Part shown: positions 43,744 through 56,966 of the stretch, piece by piece
Position numbering within the stretch: the first letter of the stretch is position 1
How the letters are laid out: the number at the start of each line of letters is the position of its first letter
From: Stachybotrys elegans
Taxonomy: Eukaryota; Ascomycota; Sordariomycetes; Hypocreales; Stachybotryaceae
Length of the DNA stretch: 64,000 nt
Direction: 5' to 3'
Assembly: GCA_020746835.1 (NCBI GenBank)
Contig: JAGPNK010000004.1
Span: 930,001-994,000 of the forward strand
The notes under the pieces: model-generated
What the model was told of the DNA's origin: nothing
The model's database searches: none
The model's input: the letters and a program-made list of their open reading frames with translations, nothing else
Position numbers and translations under genes: made by a program

Positions 43744-45504
43744 GTGATGATGGGATTTTAATATTATTGGGTTTCACGGGAGTCTGGTTCGGGCTATGGG
43801 TTATAGCAGGAAGGCAGCATAGAGACGGCGAGACTTGGATTATTCATATGGCATATAGTAATGGAACTGATTCCATAGAAGATGGGTTTGTTTGGTCCTC
43901 TCGAGTCATGTGCTTACCGAGGTGAAGCTTGCCCTTTTTTTTCTTCTTCTTCTTTTTTTATTTTATTTTATTAAATTTTTTTAATGGAGGGGCAGCTCAT
44001 CCCGCGTAATTGGACGCAACGTGTGAAGCTCTGAACCAATAGTAGACCATGATAATTCTACCAGGCGGGGCGGCAGCCAAGCGATATGAAGTTCGGGCGC
44101 AATTGTTTGGTTCATGTTCTGGGGCTAATGGCTGGAATATTTATTTACTCGGTACCAGACGAAGGGTTCGGAAAGGGTCTGGGCCGAGACGTTGGAATCT
44201 AGTTCCCTTTGGCATCTGTCTTCGCTTAGCGATCTCCAGAAATGTTCGACAGAAGGGCCATCTTTTCCCCTTTCGAATTTTTTTTTATCCCTGCCACATC
44301 GCTTGCACGCTGAAGAAACGGTTCATGAAGAACGTTTTAGCGCATCGTCTGCCGAGGTCGCTTAGCCTGTCGCGTCTTAGCACGGCTCGGAGCCCATGCT
44401 AAGTTTGTTGGCGATGTACTTTTGGTGGGCGGCCGACGCCCTGTCAGCTGGCGGCTTTTCCCTGCTAAGGTGTGGCTTGCGAATGTGCTAAGCAGTTGGT
44501 TGATCGGATCTGATATCCCCATGGATGGCTTCTTGCGAGGTAGGCTTGCCCTGCCCTGCCGCTGGGCAGAGAGTCAGGTCTGGTGCTGAATATGGCGCCG
44601 GGGCTGAAGAACTGGGTACATTCAACGGTCGCTTAAATCCGCCGCACATCCTGGTAGATTGCCCTCATCTCGTCATCCAAGGCAGTCGAGGAGCATCCTG
44701 GCCCGGCCGGAGTAGTGCGCGGAGAATAGCCTCCCATCTGCTTCGGTTGGAGATAGGGCGCGGTATATGCCGGCAATAACAGAGCTATATAGCAAGAAAG
44801 TGCCAACGCACCGGCGCGCGCTATGACACCCACGTTCTACCATCTGCCATCTGCTGCCTACTTGTATGCACAGTAAGATACGTAAGAAAACATGCATGTC
44901 AGAAATGGTGATGCTGCACAACGAGTCCGAGTCATTTCTTGCCCCCATCCTCCAGCCTGTGGCTCCTTCCGTCTCTGGCACCTCCCTCCCTCCATACCAA
45001 GACAGGTAGCCGAGACCCTCCACTCTCCAGACTCCCACGCACATGCCCACTTACTTGCCCTTCTATGGCCGGTACGCGTATTGTCCCACCTCCCAAATAA
45101 GCGACCCTCTGATGCTCCGCAATTCATCGTTGCCATCTCGAGACTCCATCCATCCATCCTTAACCGAACGCGCATTCTTGCGTTCCCAGGCTCCATCCCG
45201 TCCTCCGTCTTGTCTTGGGAGCCATGGCTATCGCGATACTTTGCATCTCTTATCCCTCCGTCTCCGTCTCCGTCTCTGTCGCTCCCTGCTGCCTTTGCTT
45301 CCACGGCCAGACTTCTTTGCTGATTTGACCATTCTTCCCCGCCGACTCAATCACTGTGTCCACAGATCGAGCTATGGCCGCATAGTGATATTGCGCAGAG
45401 ACTAATCTCCCTTGGATTATATCCTCAACATCTCGCCCTCTCCGTCTTCTCAACGCGGGCACAAGCCGTAGCTGGCACAGACAAAGGATTACAGCGCGGC
45501 GGCC
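43744..45504. other. Intergenic region of 1.76 kb
   Basis: T/A-rich low-complexity DNA at 43930-43985 follows the allantoinase gene. A cluster of CTTAGC/GCTAAG elements with a nested palindrome lies at 44224-44494. The last 600 bases are pyrimidine-rich and probably form the promoter and leader of the ABC transporter gene. No gene was recognised. Confidence 0.5.
44376..44403. other. Nested DNA palindrome
   Basis: Outer arms CTTAGCA and TGCTAAG (7 bp, perfect) enclose inner arms GGCTC and GAGCC separated by one base. It could form a cruciform or be a dimer-binding site. Confidence 0.5.
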
Positions 45505-48500
45505 ATGGACTCTTCCTCGCCTCGAAACACCATGGATGCGGAAAGGGATGTCGAAAAGGTTGCTGAGGTGGCGACCTCGGCCCCTTCCCACCAGAGGCGG
45601 CCCTCCCTCTCTGGCGCCGCTCATCTGTCTCTGGCCGATGTCGAAGCCGTGGATATTCAAATTCGAAACCTCGCCGTCTCCGTCGATACAGCACCTTCCT
45701 GGCTCGACCCCTCTACCTATCCCAACCTGGTCTCTGCCGGCTTCAAGACAACACCAAACGTTAAGAAACTTCTGCATTCTGTTGATGTTGACTTCAGAGC
45801 CAGTACCTTGACTGCTATTGTCGGAGGTAGCGGCTCAGGGAAGACCACATTGCTCAACACTGTCGCCGAGCGCATAGCCAGCTCCAGGCTCGCCCAGGAG
45901 GGCCTCGTGACCTTCAATGGCGAGTCCGGCGTCCATTCCGTCCGCCACGCCTACGTCATGCAGCAGGATATTCTGTTGCCCACCTTGACAGTCCGCGAGA
46001 CCCTAACCTACGCCGCCGAGCTGCGTCTTCCTCCTTCCACCACCGCCGAGGATCGCAGAACCGTTGTCGAGGAGGTAATCCGTGAGCTCGGCCTCAAGGA
46101 GTGTGCCAACACCCGCATTGGAAACAACATTCACCGGGGCTGCTCTGGTGGTGAGAAGCGTCGTGTCAGCATCAGCGTCCAACTTCTCTCCAATCCCTCC
46201 GTTCTCTTTCTCGATGAGCCCACTACCGGTCTCGATGCCACGAGCGCTTTCCAGCTGATTCGTACCCTCAAAAAGCTCGCTCAAGAAGGTCGCACAATCA
46301 TCACCACCATTCACCAGCCGCGATCCGAGATTTGGGACCTCTTCGACAACCTTGTTGTTCTTTCCAAGGGTAGCCCTGTCTATTCTGGTCCAATTCCCGA
46401 CTGTATACCCTGGTTTGCCTCCCATGGGTTTGTCCTACCACCATTCGTCAACCCTGCCGAGTTCGTTATCGATACTGCCGCCGTCGACACCCGAACTCCT
46501 GAATTGGAAGAGGAGAGCACTCAGCGGGTACAGAGACTGAAGGATGCATGGAAGGATGAGGTACAGCGCCGTCTGCCCAAGTCGATCGAACCCGAGGCCG
46601 GTCCCACCAAGCGGCCTGACCCCGAAGGTCACGCGGGCTTTGTGCGTCAGCTCTGTGTCCTAACCGACAGGACGCTCAAGGTCACATATCGGGATCCGTT
46701 GGGCATGATTGCCGCCATTTCCCAGGCTATACTCATGGGTATCGTCACTGGCTACATCTTCTACGATCTCGGCCGTGACCAACAGGGCATCCGTTCGCGC
46801 CAGGGCGGGCTTTACACTGCTGCCGCGTTGCAGGGCTACTTGGTATTGTTGTTTGAAGTCTACCGCCTCACCATCGACATGCCCACGTTCGACCGCGAAT
46901 ACTCTGAGAACTGTGTCGGCGCCATACCCTATATTCTCTCCCGACGACTAGCCCGCTTACCAACTGAGGATTTCCCCGTACCGTTCCTCTTCTCTGTCAT
47001 CATGTACTTTATGGCTGGCTTCGACCGGGATGCGACCAAGTTCTTCATCTTCTTCGCCATCACACTCTTGAACCATTACATCGCCGTCACCTGCGCTTTA
47101 GCCTGCGTGACGGCGTCGAGGAACTTTCCTGGCGCCAGTCTCATCGCCAACCTTGCATTTACTCTCCAAAGTATGGCCTGCGGCATGTTCATCCAACCCG
47201 AGACGATCCCGGTGTATGTGCGGTGGTTGAAATGGATCACATACACAGTAAGTAGAAGTCATGGTCCGCGCAGGGTCCCAGCTAACGAGTTTAGTTTTAC
47301 GCACTGGGTGCATACCTGGGAAACGAATTCCAGGGAAGTGTCTACGACTGCGAATTTCCAGAGGACAGTCCTCTTTGTGACTCAGTCAGGGGTGAAAACA
47401 TAATTCGAAGCCTGGGGTTCCCGCCCAACTGGATCGCGAGGCCCATCATCGTCATGGTTGCATTCATCGTATTCTTCCTCCTCATCTCGACGATCGGTCT
47501 CCATTTCATCAAGGTCGAGATGACCATTGCCCGCGCTCGAGTGTCCGATACCGATCTGTCGGCGGGTAAAGAGAAGATGACGGCTCGCTCAATCTCTGAG
47601 GTTCGCACAATTGACCTAGGGCTTGAGGAATTTGCCTTGGAACTGGACAAGAGAGCTTCTACGGGCAAAAAGCTTCCCCGCAAGACCATCCTGAAGCCCG
47701 TCACTACCACGTTCGAGGCCGGCGTGTTGAACGTCATCATGGGACCTTCGGGTAGTGGCAAGACGTCTTTGCTCAACTCTATGGCCTTGCGACTTCGCAA
47801 CTCTACCGGTACCAAGTACCTTCCATCGGGGAAGCTGACCTTCAACGGCGCGGTGCCATCCGACTCCGTCATCCGATCCGTGTGCTCCTACGTTTGCCAG
47901 GACGATGATGCCCTGCTCCCATCTTTGACGGTCCGCGAAACACTGCGCTTCGCCGCTGGCCTGCGTCTGCCATCATTCATGAGTAAAGATGAGAAATACC
48001 GTCGGGCAGAAGAGGTACTCCTCAAGATGGGCTTGAAGGATTGTGCTGATAACCTGGTTGGCGGCGAGCTCATCAAGGGTATCTCAGGCGGAGAGAAGCG
48101 CCGTGTTTCTATTGCTGTACAAGTTCTCACCGACCCCCGTATCTTACTTCTCGACGAGCCGACATCAGGTCTTGATGCCTTTACTGCCAGCTCCATCATG
48201 GAAGTCCTTCAGGGGCTCGCCAACGAAGGCCGCACCCTCATCTTGACTATCCACCAGGCAAGATCCGACATGTTCCGCCATTTCGGCAATGTCCTCCTTC
48301 TTGCTCGTGGCGGAACGCCGGTATATGCTGGTTCTGGAAAGGAAATGCTGGCCTACTTTGACCGCCAAGGCTATCAATGCCCGGAGCACACTAACCCCGC
48401 CGATTTTGCGCTCGACATGATTACCATCGACCTACAACAGGATGATCGCGAGGCCGAGAGTCGAGAGAGGGTGAGGAAGCTGGTTGAAGAGTGGAATAAC

Positions 48501-49508
48501 CGGAAGAATGTGCCTACGGATAAGGCTGCAGAAGGCACCGAACCAGATGTGCTACATCCTCTTGCTCAGCAGGCTTCATCCACCAGCGCTCGTCAGCCTC
48601 GTCGCTTCAACAAGGCCAGTCTATCTACACCAGCCGAGCTCGGTGCTCTAATTCGGGATCGCGCATCTCTGGTCACTGCTCTTCCTCTCCTTCTTCACCG
48701 TGCCTGGATCAACACTCGACGCCAGCCGCCCACGATCATGGCTCGCCTTATGCAGGTCATCGGTCTTGGTATCATCGTCGCGCTCTTCTTCTCGCCTGTG
48801 GGATATGACTTTTACGCGGTCCAGAACCGCATGGGCTTTGTCCAGGAGCTGGGTGCACTCTATTTTGTCGGCATGCTACAGAATGTAGCCGTTTATCCTA
48901 ACGAGAGAGACGTCTTCTACCGCGAGGATGATGATGGCGTTTACGGCGTAAGCGCCTTCCTCGCGTCCTACACCATCCTCGAGGTTCCCTTTGAGATCGT
49001 ATCCAGTCTCATCTTTGGCGTCCTTGGCGTTCTCGCCGTCGGCCTCCCGCGTACCACCGTCATGTACTTTGTCACAACATTCGTGTGTTTCTGCACAGTG
49101 TCTTGCGGCGAGAGTTTGGGCATCATGTTCAACACGGTTGTCAACCACACAGGCTTTGCCGTCAACATCATGGGCATCTTCCTTTCCGTTGCTAACTGCA
49201 TTGTCGGTGTCCTGTCTATCAACATGCCCGACCTCTTCGTCGGCGTCAACTACCTGTCTCCCATTCGCTACGGCGCGCTGGCCGTTGCACCTTACTCTCT
49301 CCGCGGTGTCGAATTTTCATGCACCAACGAGCCTGAGCAGCGCAACGCAGACGGAAGCTGCAGGATTCAAACGGGCCAAGACGTGCTCGACTTGTACAAC
49401 TTTGATGTCGACCCCAACATCTACATTGCCGCCTGCGCAGCTTGCGTCATCATCTACCGTCTCCTTGCTTGGATATTGCTGTGGGTCGTCAGAGGACGAA
49501 AACATTGA
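45505..49508 (+). CDS. Full-size ABCG transporter (NBD-TMD)2, similar to yeast YOL075C
   Basis: Exons 45505..47247 and 47295..49508 (47-base intron) give 1318 residues. Half one: Walker A GGSGSGKTT (Lys113), signature CSGGEKRR, Walker B VLFLDEPTTGLD, then an ABC2-type membrane domain. Half two: Walker A GPSGSGKTS (Lys737), signature ISGGEKRR, Walker B ILLLDEPTSGLD, then a second membrane domain with a Cys-containing extracellular loop near the end (SCTNEPEQRNADGSC). Both sites look catalytically complete, unlike PDR-type pumps with a degenerate half. The order and lack of the PDR N-terminal extension fit the YOL075C group of putative lipid or sterol exporters. Substrate is unknown. Confidence 0.93.
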
Positions 49509-50150
49509 CCCGTATCCTTGTCCCTTTCTTGCATACACGGGCGTTCTTGTTAATAGAGTTAGACATACCAATCAGCGTTCACTCAGTATATCCTTTCCTG
49601 TAATAATCTATCCTCTGTTTCAATCTTTCCACGTCTTGTTTCGGTGCCAGTGTATCATCTCTGGCGGATCTTGCCAGGAGTTGTCGCCTCCCTTGTGCAC
49701 AAGACGCATGACCCATACTCTGATTGGACTAGAACTATTCTCGGCTTCACCTACAAGTCAAAGCTTTCGGTCGGCTTTGCACGTCATATGCTTCCTACTT
49801 GGCTTCAGGAAGGCGAGACGGGCCTCGCCAGGACAGCCATCAGAGGCACTAGCAGTAGGAGGATTATAGATCCCGAGTATTCAGTCACGCAGCACTACAT
49901 TAATCAAATGGCACAGGTTTTTCAGGGCGAACGGTTGATTCATTTAATCTAGCCATAAAGCATACATCATGCAATCCGTTTCGCAGAACAGAGGTCGTCA
50001 ATCTCAGGACGTAAAGAGTGGGGGTATCAGTCACCTAGCAACCGAACACGGTGAGGTGAATAAAGAAAAAACAAGGATGATATATTTTTGGTGATGGTGG
50101 AGGGGTGTGCGCTCGCGGCAACGGGCCAGTCAGGCCTGATGCTTGGATGC
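49509..50150. other. Convergent intergenic region
   Basis: 3' flanks of the ABC transporter (plus) and the sugar transporter (minus). No gene was recognised. Confidence 0.5.
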
Positions 50151-52358
50151 TTAGAGAGCCCTCTTCTCGTCCTCGGAGGAGGCGGCCATGGGGTGCTCGT
50201 CGTGGTGGACGGCATGCTTGGCAGAGGCAGCGACACCCTCAAAGGTGTAGAGGGAGGGCTTGGTGGCGTTCTTGTTGAACAAGACGTAGCGCTGGAAGAA
50301 GTAGGGGATGTCGTGGGAGACGACGTGGGACATGTACTTGGTGGTGGGGACGGCGAAGACGTAGTCGAGCTCCTCGAGGGTGCGCTGCATGGTCTCGGGG
50401 ACCCAGAACAGGATCATGAAGAAAGCAACGACGTTGAAACCGGCGTACAGGCCAAAGGCACCGACGGTATCAAGAGTGCTGAGGATGAAGGGGAACGAGG
50501 TACCCAGGACGGCGGCCCAGAAGAGGCAAGTGGCGACGGCGAAGCCCATGCCAGTCTCGCGGTGAGAGAGGGGGTAGACCTCGGCCGAGTAGGTGAAGGG
50601 GACGGGACCCTCACCGGGGGAGTAGAAGACGGCGAAGAGGAAGACGAAGAGGGCGACGAGGCCGAGGCGGGTATCGCCGGCAGAGGTGGGGATCAGGGTG
50701 CAGAGACCGGCGGCGAGAAGGGTCCAGAACATCTGAGGGAAGGTGAAGAGGAGCAGACTGCGACGGCCGAACTGGGAGGAGGGGGTGGTTAGTATGGAGG
50801 TGACTATAAGAAGGGCGGCGGGGTTGGCTTACAGTGTCAATGGTCCAGAAGGCGGGGAAGGCAAATAGCCAGTTGACCATGCCGAAGCCGAAGGAACCCA
50901 GCATGGCGTTGAAGCGGGTGAAGCCGGCCTGCTCAAAGATGGTGCCAGAGTAGAAGGCAATGATGTTGATACCGCACATCTGCTGCGCAATCATGACGGT
51001 GAAGGCGGCGAGGTTGGCGCGGCGGACGCGGGGCACGGTGAAGAGCTGCGTGAAGCGGGAGATGTAGTTGGTCTTGCCGATGATCTGGTGCTCAATCTCG
51101 AGCTGGGCGCTGATGTAGTACATGTCGCGGGCAACCTGGATGGGGTGGTTGCGCAGCTGCACCATGGACTTCCAGGCGTCGGGGTAGCGGCCCTTCTTCA
51201 TGTACCAACGGGGGGACTCGGGGCAGAAGTAGATGAGGGCCAGCAGAGGCACGGCGGGCAGGAAGGGGGCACCAATCATGAGACGCCACTGGATGCGCGG
51301 GACGTTGAAGACAGCGAGGTTGAAGGCAGTTCCCAGCATGATTCCGAAAGCAGTCCACATTTCTGTTTCATTGTTAGTCTGTATTCGACAAGGGATGTGG
51401 GGGGGAAGGGGAGCATACGCCATGACATGACGAGGGCACCACGGATAGAAGCAGGCGAGTTTTCGGCAGCGTAGATGGGCACGGTCGAAGCCTTGACACC
51501 CATACCGATACCCATGAGAATACGGACAATGAACTGCTGCTCCCAGGTCTCGCAGAAGGCAGCGGCAATGACGGGCCAGATACAGAAGTGAGCAGAGAAG
51601 AAGATGACACCACGGCGACCGAACCAGTTGTTGATGGGGTCAGAGAGCCAGCAGCCGATAAGACTACACCATGTTAGCTGAGGGGGGTTCTTACAGCCGG
51701 GGCAGCAGAGGGGACGTACGAAGCACCGAGGTAGGGACCAGCGTTGACAAGACCGACGAGCAAGGTGTCGCCGGTGCTGCCAGAGTCAATGCCGTAGTAC
51801 TCGGGGAAGAACAGGTTAGCGCCGTTGCTGCCAGTCTGGTCCCAGCCCTGGACGGCGGCACCGATGGAGCAAGTGGCGATGGTGAGGAAGAGCTTCTTGG
51901 GCATGTGCCATCTGTGTGTGACCTCGCGCTCGATGGCGATGAGCTCCTCGGGCTCGAGCTTCTCGGCGCCATCAATGGCGGCGGCTTCGGCAGGGTTCTG
52001 GGCAATGAGAGCGCCCTTGCGGAAGAGCGGCTCGTGCTCCTGGAGACCGTACTTCTCGACCCAGTGGTGCACATCCGTCATGAGCTGTTCGCGGGGGATG
52101 CCCTCGAGGGGGTTTCGGATCCTGGGTGTGTGTGTCAGCCGGCGCCCCGTTGCAAGTGGGAGAAGAGAGGGTGGGGAGAACTCACTTGGCCTCGAGGTTG
52201 CGGTTGATGTTGAGCTGCTCGGCGGCAGAGAGGCCGTGTTCCTCCATCTGCACATCAGTGCTAGGCTTGTCCGTGCTGCTCCCACTGTTAGTCGAAGTCT
52301 CATGGCGGATTGGGTAGGGAGGTAGTAAGGCAAGGGGTGCTCACGGTGCGGTAGCCAT
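50151..52358 (-). CDS. MFS sugar transporter
   Basis: Six exons on the minus strand (52358..52345, 52284..52186, 52121..51720, 51663..51419, 51362..50833, 50771..50151) join in frame to give 636 residues. The first coding exon is only 14 bases. Twelve helices are interrupted by sugar-porter signatures: WLSDPINNWFGRRGVIF, PESPRWYMKKGR, QQMCGINIIAFYSG, SAEVYPLSHRETGMG and WVPETMQRTLEELD. The N-terminal tail of over 120 residues (LEGIPREQLMTDVHHWVEKYG) is typical of one fungal subgroup of hexose or polyol transporters. It sits in the plasma membrane by family inference. The C-terminal tail is His/Glu-rich. Exact substrate cannot be read from sequence. Confidence 0.95.
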
Positions 52359-55300
52359 GATTGCGACGCGTCGTTGACTCTACCAATGGGCGTGTAGCTT
52401 GCTGGATGGGCAACCAGAGAAGAGCGTCGGCGGGATGAGGAAGGAAAGAAGAAGAGGGAGGAGAGTGATCAGCGAGAGAAGGGGGACCACGAGGAATAAG
52501 TAGTTTTGCCCGCAGGGGCGCATTCTGCCGTCCCAGCAGCTGCCAACGGCCGCCGAAGCGGAGAGACCAGACGAGATGCGACTTGCACACGGCTTGCCCC
52601 AGGTCCTAGCTCGTCTTCCCCCACAGTCTTGGCTAAGGTCGAGGGGAACATGCGACTGGGATGGCCAAGACCTCGCAAGGAAGCCGATCCGTACCAAGTC
52701 CCACCTTGTTACTCCGTAATAGTTGCCATGGCTTGACTGGCATGGACCAGGCTAGGTGCATACATGATACATACACAACGTTCAAGTTGGGACCGAATGC
52801 AGTTTCCTCGATGCTAGCGGCTTAGCAAACGAAAAGGGTCCTCGGTGTCCTGTACGCACGGAGTACCCGCATATGATGGCGATTTCTGGTTTCCCATAGC
52901 CTCGTGGGTAGTAGACACGGGGGGCGAGTGTAGTCGATTGTCCCCGAGCTCAACATCGTTCATGTTGAGCTGCTCCAGCCCGGAGCCGTCAAAAGATGAT
53001 GTCTCTCCGTCCCCGCACCCCGGACTCTTACCCCGTCCATACAGTAAGTCACTCCTCCTCCCCAGAGGATCCCCCAGCAAATTGTGCCCTCATAGCTCAC
53101 GAGGAAGCAAGCCAACGTCGTCCAACAAAGGTTTGAGACAGACAGTCAGATCCACCTGAGCTTATCCACTGCCACGCCCCTGGCCTGACCTCCTGGCCAA
53201 TCTTAGGCCGCGTTAAGTCGGCGCCCAAGAATGTCGGTCCGAATTGGGAAGTTCCCTCCTTAACAGCGGCGAGTGCAATTAATAGCGCATGGGCGGTAGC
53301 GTCCAATGTACCCAGCTCCCGCAGACTATGGCACTTGCAACCCGCTCAGAGGGGAGCCGCCTCGAGGAGATTATTCCCTTGGGCTTGGCAAGCCACCCGA
53401 AGTATCATTGCGTCATTGCCCCATCCTCCCGCGAGACACTTGGGAAAGAAAAGAAACAGGAACTGGGCTAGAGAAGGTCTCAGAGCCTCGTGTGCGTGTA
53501 GATCGACGCTTATCTGTGGCGGTGACTGTTGAATTGGATAACAGACAAAGGGACAGAGGGGACGGTAAGGTTGCCCAGAAACCCACCGGTGTCGCACTGG
53601 AGACCAATTTCTTTTTTTTTTTTTCCCTTTCTTTTTTTCCTCGGAGTGCCACTTGTTGATGCAAGACGCCGATTTCGATGGCCATCAGGCAACAGAATTT
53701 CTCGAGCTCTGATTGGGCACACCGCGAACAAAGGTGGGTCGCGCCAAGAGGCTGAGAATGAAGTGACTTCCATCCTGGATCCTTGGCGGTTGATCGCTCC
53801 CGCTACCGTCACAGCAACTGAAGTACCGCTACTCGCTGTAAGCCGGCATGAGGTTGGTTGGTTGCGGCGTGATTCAGCAGGCCGTACTGCCGCTTCTCCC
53901 AGCCTCGTGAGCCTTGGCTGTGCCTCAGCGCGGTCCGTTCTCTCCAGGGAGTTTCTCGTCGTCTCCGAGCTCAAGGTCATGGGACCACGTCGTGGGCGGT
54001 TACATGATCGAGCCTCGAAGCTTTGACCAGCCGCCTGCCAGTCTCGTCCCATCCTGCCTAGCGAGGTAACTTGGGCAGTCTACTGTGCAGCGATTGTCCA
54101 ACGATGGTTGCCCAACGGCCGGCCTAGCGGTGTGATCCAGGCCCGGGCAGCCAGGGGCTTGGTGCCATCGTGACTCGGAAACCCAGCGAATTCCCTTGCC
54201 ATGGACCGGGCGGGTCCTCCGCTCGTCCTCTTCTCCAACGATATGTCTGGATATTCTGCTGCCTGGCCGTGGGAGGAGCGAAAAGTGGGCTGTCGTACAT
54301 ACATCTGTCGAGCCTCGAGATGCCTGTGGGCACGCCGGCATTAGCGCCATCCTGCTACAGCCAAGGGATCGGTTTGCAGTGTACGAACTCTGAATGGTCG
54401 AGCCCATGAGCATTGGGGATCTAATCTGTAGGTGATTTTGCTCCGCTCACGTCGTGTAACTAACAAGGGAGAAAAGGCTGTGGCGATCAGCTGGCCACAA
54501 ACCTTGCCAGAGCAAGCAGATCGACGCTGCATTGAGCCATTGACTTTGGAAGGAGATGTCTTCGGGTTCAGCTGTGTGCCTTGCAAGGACAACAATAGAA
54601 CGCCGACACGTAATAGCGCATACTACATGTATGTGCGGCATGTAGGTATGTAGCACAGCGCTGTGAGATTACAGCCGGATCATCCAACACGGCTCGCACC
54701 CGGCGCGGACATGCCGTCATCCATCGTGCCATGCACAGTCTTCCCAGTCTTGGCGAGTGCAACCGCAAACTCTCCGAGGGGCACATGACGAAACCGTAAC
54801 AGGGCGGAATCTGGCAAGGGAGCCAAGAAAGAAAGGGAAAAACTTGGTGAGAGAGTCAAGAGCGCCCATGTCAATGTCAAATTACCTTGTGTCAGGGTCT
54901 TGGAGGACCTGCTGACTTGTATTCCTCGCGGTCGCAGCGCCGAGACCGGTGGGTTGGACAGCATCTGGATGCCAATCAGGGTTTTTTGCTTGTTCCATCT
55001 TGTCAATGTTGATCCAGGGTCCGTCGGCCTTTGGCATTGCTTGTCTCCGATACGGCTTCGCACGAGGCGCTATGGGTTTTCTTGGCTTCGAGTCATGTGC
55101 AGACCCCCTCGCGGGACAATGCCAAATGCAGCAAACCATCCATTGTGCAAGGTGCGCGCGCACATTGCACGTTGTAGCCTCGCGCATGACGTCCATCTGC
55201 TTCACCCGGTTTTTTCCCTTTCGCTCTCCTCGAGGAAATTTTAGAAGGGGGGTTTGTTCCTTGGTCAGTCGTCTCATGACCCACCGGCTCTCGCCGCCAG

Positions 55301-56215
55301 TGCCAGGTTTGTTGTCTGTGCCCCTTGGGGAGGGTGGAGGCGAGGTCGTGATCCTGGGGGGGCAATCTGGGGCCGCCCAGCGTGGTGGCGGGGGCTTGCC
55401 AAGGTGCGGGAGGGGGGAACGGGTCTGTCAAGATTGAGGTCAACGGCGAACAATTTCTCGTGCCCGCAGGACGCGGTCTTGGAGGTTGATTTGCGCGAGG
55501 GCCAAGCCAACGTTGGGTCCTGGGCGCCAGGCGCTGGGATGCAGGAAGAGGAATGGGATTGTTGTCGTCGTCGGTGAGATAAGGTCGGTGTTTTCAGCGA
55601 ATGAGATTTTGCCACCCACGGGCAGGAACCATCTGCATCTCCACGGCTTCCTTGAGAAGGCAGGAGACAACCCAATGGCAGTACCCGTCTCTCATTTCTT
55701 CAACAGAAATCATGTTGAAGCGCCCAGTACCTATGCAGATCGTATTATTTTAGCAACACTGGCCTTTCTAGCCCGCGATTCAACGATTCCTTCGTCCATC
55801 TTCTAGGGTAGTTGCAACGAATTAGACGTGGTTCAAAATAAATGCGGTGCAGCTTTTGGGGGTAGGAGCTCCTGGGCATGGATTCCCCAATTTCCCCTCA
55901 CATGGTCGCGGACCCGCTGAAGTGTTGTTTGGTTTCCATGTGAGAGGATCTGGATGCTTGCTGCCGTCCTTCGCAGTGAAATTGTGATAACCTGTCACAG
56001 GCTCGGCAAGATTCGTAGTCTTACTGGAGATTCTATCACGTTGATGAAGAGAGGCAGACAGACGTTTCGTGTCTTATTCTGCAAACATTGTTATGTATTG
56101 CTACTGATGATGATGGCCTCGACGCCAAACCCCCAAGCAAAGCAAGTTCCTGATAATCCCTTTTCCCTTCCTCTCCTTTTCTTGCCACCAGCAACTAACA
56201 ATTAGCAAGGAGGAA
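52359..56215. other. Gene-poor region of 3.86 kb upstream of the sugar transporter
   Basis: I see no ORF with family resemblance or sound splice structure; frames such as 53510..54052 (minus) are Arg/Ser/Thr-rich and look like chance openings. A T-run lies at 53612-53640. It probably includes the long promoter of the sugar transporter and may hold non-coding transcripts, which cannot be judged here. Confidence 0.45.
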
Positions 56216-56923
56216 TCAATTCTTGACGAACCAGAGACAGACAACCGGCTTCTCGCCAGGCCTCCCGCTGCGCGTCTGATCCCACCCCAGGTCCCGAATC
56301 GCCCGCCTCATCATGTCCTTGTCGGCGCCCGACACCTCAAGCCCCTTGTACCACCGCCCGCCGCCGCCGCTCATGATCTCGTAGCAGCGGTTCTTCTTGG
56401 GCACCGGGTTCGTGCACCCGAAGCCCTTGAGCAGCTCCGCGAGCGTCGTGCTGCAGGGGATATGCACCGCCGAGAAGCTCACCTGCGCGTGGGCGGGCAT
56501 TCGCCACGGCGCAATGTCGGATCGGAAAACGTGCACCTTGGTGTGGTCCGCGGGGAAGAAGTAGTTGTATCCCGGTTCGCACCCCGTTCCGCCAGACGAG
56601 TTGCCCATCTGGGCCGCCGGCATGGTCGGGTCGATGCCGGGATAGCCCTGAGGCCCGCGGGCAAAGACGTTGCCCGCCCCGTTAGGCTGGTAGGAGAACT
56701 CCTGCGGCGCAGGATATCCGGTCGGCGGTCCGGTCGCACCTATATACGTCGTTCCGTAAGTCACATTGGCCCAGGGGTGGTGGTAAGGCTGCCAACCAAA
56801 GGAGTAGCCGGGTCCGGCGCCGTGCGGGATGTACGCCTGGTTCGGCCCCAGCGTGGCGGCGCCTTGGAAGCCGGGCCCGTTGGATCCATCACGCCCGATG
56901 AGGGGGTTCCAGCCGGAAGACAT
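56216..56923 (-). CDS. Conserved-looking fungal protein of unknown function, Gly/Pro/Tyr-rich N-terminus
   Basis: Single exon, 235 residues. The first 110 residues are Gly/Pro/Tyr-rich and likely disordered. The C-terminal half (about 115-235) looks like a folded domain: KVHVFRSDIAPWRMP, HIPCSTTLAELLKGFGC, GGGGRWYKGLEVSG and KPVVCLWFVKN. I have the impression of a domain recurring in fungal hypothetical proteins, but cannot name it. No signal peptide or membrane segment is seen. The ATG is 43 bases behind the stop of another unknown gene on the same strand, so shared transcription is possible. Confidence 0.75.
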   Translation of the reverse strand: MSSGWNPLIGRDGSNGPGFQGAATLGPNQAYIPHGAGPGYSFGWQPYHHPWANVTYGTTYIGATGPPTGYPAPQEFSYQPNGAGNVFARGPQGYPGIDPTMPAAQMGNSSGGTGCEPGYNYFFPADHTKVHVFRSDIAPWRMPAHAQVSFSAVHIPCSTTLAELLKGFGCTNPVPKKNRCYEIMSGGGGRWYKGLEVSGADKDMMRRAIRDLGWDQTRSGRPGEKPVVCLWFVKN

Positions 56924-56966
56924 GGTGAGTACTTAGCGGTGAAAGGAATCGACGTTGGTTAGCGGT

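Noticed and set aside
50088..50792. Plus-strand 234-aa Gly/Glu-rich frame
   Set aside because: Antisense of the sugar transporter C-terminal exon; low-complexity artefact.
53510..54052. Minus-strand 180-aa Arg/Thr-rich frame
   Set aside because: Low-complexity composition with a poly-Lys run from a T-tract; no family resemblance.
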